From Paenibacillus sp. JCM 18996 (lineage in GTDB: Bacteria; Bacillota; Bacilli; Paenibacillales; NBRC-103111): a stretch of 21,357 nt of DNA. Below the pieces are notes generated by a model. It was not told where the DNA came from. It worked only from the letters and a program-made list of their open reading frames with translations, and searched no databases. The stretch lies in the NCBI GenBank assembly GCA_001313085.1, contig BBFE01000061.1, positions 1-21,357 on the forward strand. The letters are read 5' to 3'. Positions 1-8,956 of this stretch are shown piece after piece (the stretch's first letter is position 1; the number at the start of each line of letters is the position of its first letter). Both the position numbers and the translations under genes were made by a program.

Positions 1-2188
1 CTGCCGCTCCTCCTGCCGCAGGCTGCAGCTGCACACCAGCGTCCTTGCTGTCAGCAGGCTTCGGCTGGCCTTTCTCTTTCAAAGCGTCCGGCTGATTGTC
101 TTTCAAAGGCACAGGACGGGCGGTATCATCAGTGCTGCTCGATACATTCTTTTTTTCCTGGAAGCGCCCGAGCCGGCAAACAGAGTATCCTTGTCTCCGT
201 TGATCCGTTTATCCCCTCCGAGCGCCGCCACATAAGATGCAGGCTCGGAAAAAAGCCGTCACCGGAGCATCCTGCAAAGCACGACTTACGACTTCTTTAA
301 AAAATCGAAGCCGGATACTTGCCTCCCGTCGTCGTAAGATAATGGTCTTTATTCGTTTTCTGGTATCCCAGCCATACGGCAGCCACGATGTCCGGAGTAT
401 AGCCGACAAACCAGGCGTCCTTGGAGCCGTCGATTACATTTCCGTCTTTATCTTTAAATTCGGCAATGTCCGGAAGCTGGGTCGTTCCGGTTTTTCCCGC
501 CACCGGCCTGTCCATCATAGCGTTCTGTCCCGTTCCTTCCGTAACGACCTTTTCCATCATCTTCGTCATCGTATAGGCACATTCGGTCTAAAAGCTGTTG
601 AAACTCAGGCTTGGCTTCCGCCACCAGATGGTCTTTATTATCGGTAATCTTCGTCACCGCGAAAGCCTTGGACATTTTGCCGCCGCCCGCAAAAAAATAG
701 TGTATGCCTGGGCGATCTGCAAAGGAGATGTTCCTTTCTGCATGCCTCCCAGCGCTATACCCAAAGTCTTGTCTGAATTCTGCAGCGGCAGTCCCGCCTT
801 TTTTCGCAAATTCAAAGCCTTTATTGATCCCGATCTCCTTCAACAGCGCGACCGCCGGTATGTTGTAGGACTGGACCAAAGCCTCCTCCATCGTCACCCA
901 CCCATGAAACTGCTTCTTGTAGTTCATCGGCTTATAGCCGCCCCCGAAATCCGTCTCCTCGTCATAGATCATATCCTGCGGTCCGTAGCCTTCAGCCAAA
1001 GCCGGAGCATAAACCATGAGCGGCTTGATCGTCGACCCCGGTTGGCGCTCTGCCTGAGTGGCATAATTGAATCCACGAAATTCGCGGTTTTGGCTCCTGC
1101 TCCCGACAATGCCCAGCACAGCGCCCGATTTTGGATCCATCAGCACAATTCCGCTCTGCAGCCCTCCACGGTCCTCCGGGAAAAAAAGGAAGCTTCCTTA
1201 TACACCGCCTCCGCCGCTTCCTGCACCTTCGGATCCAGGTTGGTATAAATATGCAGACCGGCTGTCAGGATCTGCTGCTCGGTTAAACCGTACTTGTCAA
1301 TCGCTTCTTGAATCGCATGATTGACATAGGAAGCATATTTGCCTGGCGCCTTTGCGGCGCTTTTATCCGCAAGCTTGATTTCGCTGTTCCTCGCGGCATC
1401 CCTCTCTTGCTCAGTAATTTTTCCCTGCTCGGCCATCAAATTCAAAACGAGGTCTCTGCGGTCCTTGGACTTCTGCGGGTTATCCACCGGCGAGTAATTG
1501 GTAGGAGATTTCGGGATCCCCGCGAGCATTGCACACTCCGCCAGACTGAGTTCAGGTGTACTCTTGCCAAAATAGATCTTGGCCGCCCTCTCAAGCCCCC
1601 ACGCCCCTTCCCCAAAATATATATGGTTCAGATAAAGCTCAAGTATCTGTTCCTTGGAATAGGTTCGTTCGATTTTTTACAGAGGCTGCCGCTTCGTTGA
1701 TTTTTTCTGGAGTAGGTTTGTTCCGTGGAAAAAAAAGCATCGTCTTGGCAAGCTGTTGGGTGATCGTACTGCCGCCTTCGACAGTATCGCCTGATTTGAA
1801 GTTGCGGTATAATGCCCTTCCGATCGCGTAGAAATCAACGCCTTTATGTTCATAGAACCGGGAGTCCTCTACGGCTGTAATAGCATCCAGCATGGTCTTC
1901 GGAAACTTGTTGATCGGCATGTACTCCATTTTGGAATTGGTCACTTCCGTAATCACTCCGCCGTTCCGGTCATAAAAGATCGTCGAACGCGGAGGCTCCT
2001 TTCCCAGCAAAGAAATATCGGCGCTTCTATAGATATGTAAAAAAACGGTCCACGCCCATCCGCAGCAAATAACAGCCACAACGATAAAAGCGAGCACCGT
2101 AACGCGAAACACCGGGAATTTTTTTTCTGCGTTTTCCGTCATTTCCCGGCGGTTTCCCTGAGTTATCCGTATGTTTCTGTTGATCCAT
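1..2188 (-). CDS. Class A penicillin-binding protein (PBP1A type), 3' end outside the window
   Basis: Bifunctional peptidoglycan synthase: an N-terminal membrane anchor, a family 51 glycosyltransferase domain that polymerises lipid II, and a transpeptidase domain that cross-links stem peptides outside the membrane. Visible motifs in order: a hydrophobic helix after a Lys/Arg-rich cytosolic start, the glycosyltransferase motifs EDSRFYEHKGVD and GGSTITQQLAK, then the transpeptidase SxxK (GSTIK), SxN (SYN) and KTGTT. The tail is Lys/Pro/Asp-rich and still open at base 1, as in PBPs with a disordered C-terminal extension. The start is the ATG at 2186-2188, behind GGAGGGGG. The frame is interrupted at A/T runs 2119-2126, 1673-1678, 1181-1187, 799-804, 691-697, 299-304, 249-254 and 150-156, and at one non-homopolymer place near 573-592. 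All catalytic motifs survive when the pieces are joined, so I treat this as one gene. Family assignment is secure; the exact paralogue (ponA/mrcA) is not. Confidence 0.9.
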
Positions 2189-2285
2189 TATGTCCCCCTC
2201 CAGCTTCGTGGTTTGTTCTCTGCATAGACTTTTACCTATTCTTACCACGTAAGCAAGATACTCAAACAGAGGGGCCCGGGGCGCC

Positions 2286-2314
2286 AAAAAAACCGCCGTG
2301 AGAATTCGCGGCGG
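2286..2314 (-). terminator. Rho-independent terminator after the flotillin remnant
   Basis: A 6-bp G/C stem (CCGCCG at 2293-2298 with CGGCGG at 2309-2314) is flanked on its left by seven A, which on the minus strand read as a U tract after the hairpin. It lies 9 bases beyond the stop at 2323 and separates this unit from the PBP gene. Confidence 0.8.
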
Positions 2315-2322
2315 CAGGCTTG

Positions 2323-2883
2323 TTACAATTCCGCCTGCTTGCCGGGCGGTGCTTTCTTCATCACATCCCTCTCCGCTTCAGCCCGGGCGATTGAAGCTTC
2401 CTTTTTTTACGCGTCCGATCTCCGGCACTCCCAAATTCTCTATGTACCCGTTGTCGTCTTTAACTTTTTTGATAGTAAACGAGACGACCTCAAGCCCCAT
2501 TTTATCCAGTCCTCGGAACAGGTTTCGCGCATTTTGCTGTTGATTTCTTCCGGGGTTTTCAATATGCTCTCTACGGACAGCTGCCCGATGATCCCCCGAA
2601 GGTGGCCTTCAATGCTGTGCAGTATGATGCTTTCGCGCTCGCTGTCCGGGCGGTCGAGGAACTGTTCGCTGGCGGTGAGGATGGCGGTTGGGTCACTTCT
2701 GATCTTGATTTGGGCTACCGCTTCAATACTAAGGCGATGCCCTGCTTGGAAAACATGTTCTGCTGGGGGACGACGTCAAAGCTCTTCAGCATCTGGGCGG
2801 TACCTTCTTATAAGCGCTGATCATAGTGCTGAGCAGAACCAAACGATTACAACAATGCCGGCAATAATATAAAGAATAAACAT
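2323..2883 (-). pseudogene. Flotillin (SPFH/FloT-like) remnant with internal and C-terminal deletions
   Basis: Flotillins are membrane-anchored scaffold proteins of functional membrane microdomains. The restored product starts with a hydrophobic helix (ATG at 2881-2883), then YKKVPP, then KSFDVVPQQN, EAVAQIKIRSDP, EGHLRGIIGQL, DKMGLEVVSFTIKKV and the start of the RAEAERD coiled coil, all typical flotillin landmarks. Frame changes lie at the T run 2402-2408 and at several lost C/G bases. Two changes are not simple indels: about 45 residues normally found between VPP and the KSFDVV segment are absent, and the protein stops soon after RAEAERDVMKK, so most of the long Glu/Ala-rich C-terminal half is missing. 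About 187 codons remain of the roughly 500 usual for the family. I therefore call it a pseudogene, unless the assembly has dropped sequence. Confidence 0.78.
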
Positions 2884-3004
2884 AACCCTTTCATGCGCAT
2901 AAGCACCTTGGAAAAGAACAGGAACAGGATCCACGCAATGATCAGCCCGGCCGTTGACGCAATGATCAGAATGGTTGTAAAGCGTCATTTTTTTTAAAAA
3001 TTGA

Positions 3005-3191
3005 TCATAAGACGGCGGTCTTGATGAGGAAAAAAGTTATGTAAAGAAGGCTGGCTGCTCCCTTTTTTTGCGAGGCAATGGTAGAAGGGTTGCCCGGAAT
3101 GTGCCGGCCCTGCGGCAAGCTGGATTAATTTGATTAACAGGAAAATATGCTGATATTTGCTCAGTTCGATTGCCTTCCTATCCATATCCAT
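3005..3191 (-). CDS. Small hypothetical protein upstream of the flotillin remnant
   Basis: The start ATG at 3189-3191 follows AACAGGAG at good spacing. The first 43 codons are open; removing one base from the T7 run at 3063-3069 gives a 61-residue product ending in a hydrophobic stretch (LLYITFFLIKTAVL), which suggests a small membrane protein. I do not recognise a family. Between here and the flotillin start, around 2885-3000, another hydrophobic segment can be read (TTILIIASTAGLIIAWIL then FLFFSKVLMRMKG), with no clear start because of an A8/T5 junction. It may be the end of this protein or a separate membrane protein of the flotillin operon. Both readings are inference. Confidence 0.4.
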
Positions 3192-3340
3192 GGAAAATCT
3201 CCTGTTAATTCAACCCGTTCCGGCCAAATATTAGAATAACCGCTGATTTTGATGGCACTTTTCCAGTTAAATGCATCTGTAACCAAATCGAAGTCAAATT
3301 AAATGGAGGAATTCCCTTTAATTTTTTTCCAACCCGCGAT

Positions 3341-3379
3341 TCTCCCGGGCGTTGCACAGTGCACGGCGGGTGCTCAGAC
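3341..3379. repeat. Dispersed intergenic repeat, copy A
   Basis: This shares TCTCCCGG, GCGTTGC, the 13-mer TGCACGGCGGGTG and TCAGA, in the same order, with the fadA-fadE spacer at 19677-19719. Both copies are outside coding sequence. The copy here lacks the long perfect hairpin found at 19664-19695. Confidence 0.5.
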
Positions 3380-3565
3380 CGTTAAAGCAGGGGAATATCC
3401 GCTGAAGCTGGATCGATCCAACACCATTATAACGAAGGGGGCGCAAAGGTGATCCTCTGGATTGGAATAGAGGGGATTTACCAAGACAACATTTCCCAGC
3501 GGATGAATGTATCTGACGCACACTTATCCACAGCCACCGAAAATCATAATTTTCTATACAATAAG

Positions 3566-3599
3566 AAAAAAAAACCCTGCATTCGCCCATGCAGAGTTT
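3566..3599 (-). terminator. Rho-independent terminator of cwlJ
   Basis: Stem CTGCAT (3577-3582) / ATGCAG (3589-3594) with loop TCGCCC, extended by AAAC/GTTT. A run of nine A at 3566-3574 gives a U tract on the minus strand. It begins 10 bases beyond the cwlJ stop. Confidence 0.88.
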
Positions 3600-3608
3600 C
3601 TGTTAAAG

Positions 3609-4037
3609 TCAGAACGTATTATATACATTTTCGCATGTTGCAGCCGTGGGTTCATAAAAGCAGTGCAGCTTATATCGGCCTACAAAAGGCTGATTGTACC
3701 AGGTCGGAGGACAATCCCCCGGAGGCCTGAAATACCACAAGCTGAACTTACCAGCCACAAGCTCTCACCGTTGATCGACCTCTGGGCCAGGCGTCTTTCT
3801 TTGTCTCTTGCTTTCTGATAAAAAAAAGCTGTGGATCGTCGCTTCAAACGCATGCGGCTGGTATACCATTTGCGGGATCGTCCGGAGCCCTTTAAAATCG
3901 GAGCAGTTGGCTCTAATCCGGTTTATCCCGACATTGCCTACAAGCAGCATGCCCTGAATGCCTTCTCCTTCAGCTTCAGCCCGCAGAAGCCTTGCCAGCA
4001 GATCTACATCTCTTGCCCTTGCCTTCACTACGGCCAT
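3609..4037 (-). CDS. cwlJ: Spore cortex-lytic cell wall hydrolase CwlJ
   Basis: CwlJ is a SleB-family lytic enzyme in the spore coat that degrades cortex peptidoglycan during germination. The restored product is 142 residues, the length known for CwlJ. Landmarks are RAEAEGEGIQGMLLVGNVGINR near the N-terminus, carrying the catalytic Glu of the family, then FEATIHSFFYQKAR, and the C-terminal WYFRPPGDCPPTWYNQP and YKLHCFYEPTA. Two frame changes are needed: one extra base in the A8 run 3820-3827, and one missing C near 3751-3757. They cancel, so the total length is unchanged. The start ATG at 4035-4037 has GAGGTG upstream, and a strong terminator follows. It lacks a signal peptide, as expected for a protein made in the mother cell. 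Confidence 0.9.
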
Positions 4038-4039
4038 TA

Positions 4040-4489
4040 GTTCACCTCATTCCATGGAGATCGAATCTATATTATGATCTGGCATTACAAGGTATTCTAC
4101 GTATTTGTAACGGCCTATCCTCTTTTCGATTGACCTTGGGAAGCTGTCCGACAGTGGCAAATCTTGCCATATGGGCCACATCCGCAAACACTTTTGCAAT
4201 TGCAGCCAGGAATTGTTCATCTGAAATTTCCGTATTCTCGTCTGCGAGAAGTCTCTCCTTCAGATCTTCAACCACTTCGAATCAATGCCCAATCTATTTG
4301 ATAATGCTGCAAGCGTTTGCACTGCACTCTCATACGAACAGGATAGGAGCACCTCAATCCTTCCTTCCGTCAAAATATCGGCTGCCGCTTCCCATCGACC
4401 ACCCCTTTTGCCGATAAGCCGCGCTCTCTCTCGTTACCCGAGGTATATGGCGATTCCGCATGCCTTATCATATAAACAACTGTTGTCAT
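4040..4489 (-). pseudogene. Histidine phosphatase N-terminal half fused to an unidentified C-terminal fragment
   Basis: The start ATG at 4487-4489 has GGAGGT upstream. The N-terminus VVYMIRHAESPYTS carries the RH(A/G)E phosphohistidine motif of the phosphoglycerate-mutase-like superfamily. With two single-base changes (around 4400 and 4275) it continues through LLSCSYESAVQTLAAL and EDLKERLLADE to KVFAD at about 4180. The expected PGGES region and the second catalytic His then do not follow. In one frame the protein would end at 4072. In the other, 43 codons are open and look protein-like (PIWQDLPLSDSFPRSIEKR, then RYKYVEYLVMPDH), ending near 4043 just before the cwlJ ribosome binding site. 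I do not know that second family. The simplest reading is a deletion joining two genes. Confidence 0.55.
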
Positions 4490-4498
4490 CTCTCAATG

Positions 4499-4979
4499 TT
4501 ACCTCCATAATCGATTAGTGGACGTGCCTTCCGTATTTATTGGAAGTAAATAAACGTCCGGATTGGTTAAACGTTTCCACTGCTCAAGTCCGTACACCCG
4601 GTCAAAATGGCTCAGAATCAAAGACATAAGATTTCCGTGCGTCACCACTGCTGAGTTCTGTGCAGGCCTGTTTTCCAATTCCTTAATCACCTGGACTCCC
4701 CTGTGCATCGCTTCGCTTGAGGACTCGCCGCCCGGATAGGGTCGTAATCCCGGAAAGTTTCCGCCAGCTTTTCCATCCAGTCCGGCACAGGTTCCTCGCT
4801 TAGCAGTGCCTCACTATATATATCTTTTACAAGTTTCGCCTTCCTTCCCGGCAAATTTACAGAGTGCGTCTCATCAATAGCCATATTGCTGGCGGCATGT
4901 CTGTCCGATTTTGCTTGGCTTGCGGGATTTAGATGTCTATATTCGGATTCTCGCTAAAATGGTAAAGCAGCCGAACCAC
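4499..4979 (-). pseudogene. DUF6886-like N-terminal fragment fused to a histidine phosphatase C-terminal half
   Basis: The upstream part (GTG near 4979) reads LLYHFSENPNIDI and, after an in-frame TAA and one missing G, MPPAIWAIDETHSVN. These resemble the start of small uncharacterised proteins annotated as DUF6886; I recall this and have not checked it. At about 4855 the sequence switches to a histidine phosphatase already past its first catalytic His: KAKLVKDIYSEALLSEEP, WMEKLAETFRDYD, then after one missing base YPGGESSSEAMHRG, and AVVTHGNLMSLILSHFD with the second catalytic His. It stops at 4499, overlapping the ribosome binding site of the next gene. The RHG motif is absent, so this cannot be a working phosphatase as it stands. 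It complements the half-gene at 4040-4489. Confidence 0.55.
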
Positions 4980-4990
4980 TCCTTTATGAA

Positions 4991-5607
4991 CTAATCATTC
5001 ACCACTATTAAATCGAAAGATGCCGGTGGACGCAGGACTGAGAAATAGTAATCCTCAGCAGAATCCCATCGAATATGCCAAGCCGCATCGTCACTGCCCT
5101 CTCTAAGATTATGCCTATGGCGGCGAAGCCCGGGTGACACATCCACTAAAACCGTAAAATCAAGCACATCGCATAGTTCAGGCAGCGAGCTGTAAATTCC
5201 GTCGAGGATAATTACTTTTGAAGGCTCTAAAGTGACCCAATTTGATGCCAAACCGCTTCCAGAAGTAAAGGAAAAAGGGTGATAGCAGCTTTCTCGCCTG
5301 CCACCAGTTTTAACAAAGCCTCATTGCGCATACGCTGCCAGTCAATACAACGGCTGCACTTTTGCTCCAATGTACATGTGTCCCATTCATTATCTGTGAC
5401 AGTTGCCGCGAAGAAGTCATCACACTGAATGATTGTTGCTCCCAAGTGAGAAGCCACCTCAGCAGCCAACGTAGATTTGCCTGCTCCACTTCCTCCGTCC
5501 AAGGACACCACCATAGGACTCGTTCGTCCTGTCAGGCGCTGATTAATTGCAGAAACAATGGACTGAATGGCTTCCGGTGATTTATGTGTTAGATGGTTAT
5601 TCTCCAC
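4991..5607 (-). CDS. Uridine-kinase-like P-loop NTPase
   Basis: The P-loop GGSGAGKST lies about 35 residues in, followed by IIQCDDFFA (the DD of nucleoside/phosphoribulokinase-type kinases) and IILDGIYSS, with LVDVSPGLRRHRHNLREG as the likely lid. These are features of the uridine kinase-like family that phosphorylates nucleosides or small metabolites in the cytosol; the substrate cannot be read from the sequence. One base is missing near 5286 (CC read as C). Restoring it gives 206 codons. I prefer the GTG at 5605-5607, with GGGGAG seven bases upstream. The frame is open to 5685, but that longer start has no good ribosome binding site. Confidence 0.75.
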
Positions 5608-5736
5608 GAGTACCACTCCCCATCTTTGATTTATGTACCAGTTAGGTGGACCCTCTGCGACGCTCAAAGAGCTTAATTTGTTCAATAATCCTTGCTATTT
5701 TGACCTCCCTTAAGCGAATAACACATTAACTCTTCA

Positions 5737-6217
5737 TCATAAAATTGCCCGTTGTGCCGCAATGCGTTTTTTTTCAATGCCATACACTACAAATCCTAAA
5801 GACCGGTATAACCTTCCGGCGCCTTCGTTGGTCGATACCACGGTCAGATTGATTTGCAGGAGATCGTCCAATTCCCATGCTCTGGAAATAACTTCCTGCA
5901 TAAGCATACGTCCTGTACCTTGCTTTCGGCAGGCTTCCGTTACGTACATGCCCCATATCTTACCCTTGTGCCGCAGCTTCCTGCCGGTTTCCCTTTTAAA
6001 ACCAACCATTCCAACAAGCTCATCCGACGGTGAATAAGCCCCCAAAATGTAATTTTCGTCTGTCGTATTGATTCTGCATCTTACCTCTTCAATCGTTCTA
6101 TTCACTGATTCCTCATAAGTTGATCCGAACGCCTCCGGGTTCGTTAGCAGCGCTTCCAATCTTAGCTTCCAAAACTTTTCCGCTTCTTCTTTTTGCGATC
6201 ATTTTAATTTGCTGCAT
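5737..6217 (-). CDS. GNAT-family N-acetyltransferase
   Basis: GNAT enzymes transfer an acetyl group from acetyl-CoA to an amine; the acceptor here is unknown. The acetyl-CoA binding stretch is visible in WGMYVTEACRKQGTGRMLM (the R/Q-x-x-G-x-G/A pyrophosphate loop), followed by LTVVSTNEGAGRLYRSLGF, the usual beta5-alpha4 signature. The N-terminal KFWKLRLEALLTNPEAFGS is typical of small RimI-like GNATs. The start ATG at 6215-6217 has GGAGGAG upstream. One extra A near 6194-6198 shifts the frame between the start and EAEKFWK; removing it gives 159 residues. The start directly abuts the stop of the upstream gene (6218), so the two are probably translationally coupled. Confidence 0.82.
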
Positions 6218-6658
6218 CTATTCTCCTCCACTTTTCACTAAAGAAATCGGCCAAATCACCAGGGACTTGCGGTCCACCTGCGCTCCCAGCCGCTTCAGCA
6301 CCGGAGCAGCTTCTGACTGCTGAACGGGAATGTCATTCCACTTGTCAATCATAATCTTGCGGACACCAGACTGCTTCCTGATTGTCTGCGGACAGCAGTG
6401 TCTGTTCCGGCAGGGTGACCTGCAGGCTGAATTGCTTTTCCATCGAGCTTTCGATGATCTTAACGGGCCGCGCAAAATCGGATGGATTCTCCCAACCGGC
6501 AAGAAAGCGCGCAATCCGCTCAATCGGTTTTTGCGTAGCTGAAACTCCGGTGCGCTGAGGCGTGGCTCCTGTCCAAGCTGTCAATCTTTCCAGTGACACG
6601 GATAAATGGAGCCTCTGCTGCCCGCCGCCAAATCATGTTGCAGACGTTTTTTTTCCAT
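6218..6658 (-). CDS. Hypothetical protein between ppk2 and the GNAT gene
   Basis: Unrecognised. Readable pieces are SLERLTAWTGATPQ, ERIARFLAGWENPSDF, SSMEKQFSLQVTLPEQ (6345-6599) and, in another frame, MIDKWNDIPVQQSEAAP, VLKRLGAQVDRKSLVIW (6218-6353). Together they suggest one soluble protein of about 120-145 residues. The proposed ATG at 6656-6658 lies 10 bases after the ppk2 stop and has no good ribosome binding site; a T8 run at 6647-6654 sits right after it. At least two frame changes are needed (between 6600 and 6650, and near 6360). No signal peptide or membrane helix is seen. Confidence 0.5.
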
Positions 6659-6668
6659 TGCCGCTGGA

Positions 6669-7513
6669 TCATTTTTCCAATAATAGATGCGGATCGATAC
6701 TCACCTTCGGGTAAGAAAGCGATAATTTCTCCATGGAAGAAACGATGACTTTGAGTACCAGATAATCCTGAACCATCTATGGTTAGCGGGCACGATATGC
6801 CAAGGGACCTCCTCCCCGGAGGTTTTAGAAAACACGTCTTCATAGGCCCTGATATAATGATCCCAGTATTCGCGTTCCTGCAAATCGCTCGGGTCAAATT
6901 TCCAATGCTTGTCGGGATTCGTCAACCGTTCGTTGATTTTTTTTCCTTTTGAAAAGACTTCGATATATTGAGGAAAATTTTGATAAGGAGCACTCCATTG
7001 TCCGACAGCATGTTCTCAAAATGCCGGATCTGCTCCATTCTCTTATCCGCCTCTTCATCGGTGATCGTTTTGTGAACCTTGGTAATGAGAACGTCTTCAT
7101 AATAAGAACGGTTGAATGCTGTTATATACCCTTTGGCAGGCGTCACTTTATGGCTCTCCAAAGAAAATCGTGCGCTCCCTCTTCCTCCGTCGGCCGCTTA
7201 AAGCTCTCAGCCGGAACCCCTGCGGATTGAGAATGGAAAGAACCTTCTTGATCACCCCGTCTTTACCGCTGCAATCCATTCCCTGAAAAAGGATCAGCAC
7301 TGAATGGGTCTTGCTCGCAAACAGCTTCTCCTGGTAGTCCCTCAGCGTGTCTTCCATTTCCATAAATTCGTCAGTGACTTCTGACTTGTCTGTAAAACGG
7401 TCCGTATCCTCCGGATCGAAATTGTCCAAATTGACCTCTTTTGCTTTGGATATCGTGTATTTCTTCAGCATGCCGATCTTCCCCTTTTTTTCAGAAATAA
7501 TGGACTTTGCCAA
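6669..7513 (-). CDS. Polyphosphate kinase 2 family protein (PPK2)
   Basis: PPK2 enzymes move phosphate between polyphosphate and nucleotides (NMP or NDP) in the cytosol. Family marks are present: Walker A GMDCSGKDGVIK, FKRPTEEE, the NRSYYEDVL motif, KHWKFDPSDL in the lid region, and IVPANHRWFR near the C-terminus. The start is taken as the TTG at 7511-7513 with GGAGGGG upstream; an ATG inside at about 7471 is the alternative. Frame changes are two extra bases in the T8 run 6937-6944 and missing G/C bases near 6773, 7159 and 7214. Correcting them gives 282 codons, a normal size. AMP-, ADP- or other nucleotide preference cannot be told from what I can see. Confidence 0.88.
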
Positions 7514-7654
7514 ATCTGCACCCCTCCGGCGCGCGTTGTGGCAGGTACTGAATTTTAACCGAAAAAAGGGCGGGATTAATCTCGGGTTTGGAGGGTGGTC
7601 GTGTATATAAAGAAAGGCGGCGAAGGATCAGCTCCTGCACCACCGCAACATTGC
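7514..7654. repeat. Intergenic spacer with partial repeat copy (7526-7538)
   Basis: CCGGCGCGCGTTG at 7526-7538 is identical to 19681-19693 in the fadA-fadE spacer. The rest of the spacer shows no clear hairpin with a U tract and no gene. Confidence 0.35.
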
Positions 7655-8849
7655 TCACGCTTCAGTCTTGCTGTCGGGCCATGGCCCTCTTCTCGCAGCT
7701 TCTTTGATCGAATTATAGTAATCCGGGCTGCCGCTTATCAGCCAATTCCGGTGAAGCCGCGATTGTTCATCGCTCTCCGGATCGCCGTAGGGCCATTCTT
7801 CCCCTATTCCTTCGGCATAATCCTTGATCAGCATCAGCAGCGCCGCGCTCCATTGGCGTGTCCCGGTTACGCGAGGCACAAGCGGATAATACTGGTCGTA
7901 AGCGGTGCGAAGCAGCATATGCGCAACTTCCTGCAGCACGCTTGGAATATGCGCTTCATCCGCTTTGGCCGCGAGCTCTTCCGACATTTGAGGTTCGTCG
8001 GTCGCCGCATGCCGCTCGTATTCCTCAGGCGTCACGAATCCCTGCCGCATGGCAATCCACAGCTTCATCCGGTCCAGTGCAGGCTTGAAAATTTCCGGCA
8101 CGGAGACCGTCAGTTCCGGCACGGGATGTTCCAGGTCGACGATAAAGGACTCGCCGAACTTATGAAGGCGGGCATTACCGCGGACTCCAAGCCATCTGAG
8201 CGCGAGCAGCGAGTGCGTCCTTACTTTGCCGGCCACATTCTCATCCCGGCATACCCTGCGAAGCAGCTTCTCGCTGCGCGGATCGGGCAGCATGCACAGC
8301 ATTCTTACCGCGACGAGCACGGTCTCGGGGTTCTCAAGCCATTGTTTGACCTGTGCGAAGATCTCGTCCGGCGAAACCTCGGTGAGCAATCCAGTTCTAT
8401 GCGGCGCTCGGCATAGTCCGAAAGACGGAGCATTCCCTGCGCCTTAAGCGTGTCTTCGCCATACTGGTCAACCAGCTCCTGATAGGCTTTGTCAAGATTG
8501 TCGGCCATCTGGGCCAGCATTTTGCTGTCCTGTGCGCTGATGCCCTTTCTTTTGGAAACAGCCTGATCCACTCCGCCAAAGCGCGATGGTTGTGCTGCCA
8601 CATCATCATCGCAAAGGTGACCATATCCCTGTCGAACGGCAAAAGATCCATTGACCCAAACCTGGCCAGCACGGTCTGGACATCCTCTTCCTTACGCATG
8701 AGGCTTAAGGACAGAACAAGGCCGTTCCAGGCTCCTCCGTTCCCCGGCTGCTGCTGTACGGCGCGGTATAGACAGAAAGCCGCCGCACCATAAGCTTCAT
8801 TTTGTAAATAATGCCGTCCCAGACTTTCCAAATCCACCTGCTGACTCAT
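7655..8849 (-). CDS. Helical-repeat (TPR/HEAT-like) protein of about 398 residues
   Basis: The N-terminal part looks like tetratricopeptide repeat: LGRHYLQNEAYGAAAFCLYRAVQQQPG, with the alanine and glycine spacing of a TPR pair. The middle (VLVAVRMLCMLPDPRSEKLL, then VRTHSLLALRWLGVRG) is like HEAT repeats. A helical C-terminal domain follows. Such proteins are binding scaffolds; no catalytic motif or export signal is seen, and I cannot name a partner. The start ATG at 8847-8849 has GGGGGT upstream. Two missing G bases, near 8572 and 8387, split it into three frames; restoring them gives 399 codons. The protein is complete from start to stop. Confidence 0.72.
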
Positions 8850-8956
8850 CGTATTGCGGACCCCCATCACAGATTAAATGTAAATCCAGTATACCTTAGA
8901 TTGCCGCTGTTTTACAGTTTCGACAGCAATGAGCGGACAGGTGCCGCCGGCAGAAA

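Larger units (their letters stand above)
3192..3608. other. Non-coding gap with a terminator and one copy of a dispersed repeat
   Basis: No convincing gene is seen on either strand. The 90-codon open frame at 3318-3590 (minus) has no ribosome binding site, is rich in Cys/Trp/Arg, and overlaps the cwlJ terminator. The gap holds a G/C-rich repeat copy at 3341-3379 and the terminator at 3566-3599. Confidence 0.6.

Noticed and set aside
237..1324. Several plus-strand open frames over the PBP gene
   Set aside because: They are antisense to a well-recognised protein and have no family-like sequence.
3318..3590. 90-codon open frame on minus in the gap before cwlJ's end
   Set aside because: No ribosome binding site, unusual composition, and it overlaps the cwlJ terminator and the repeat copy.
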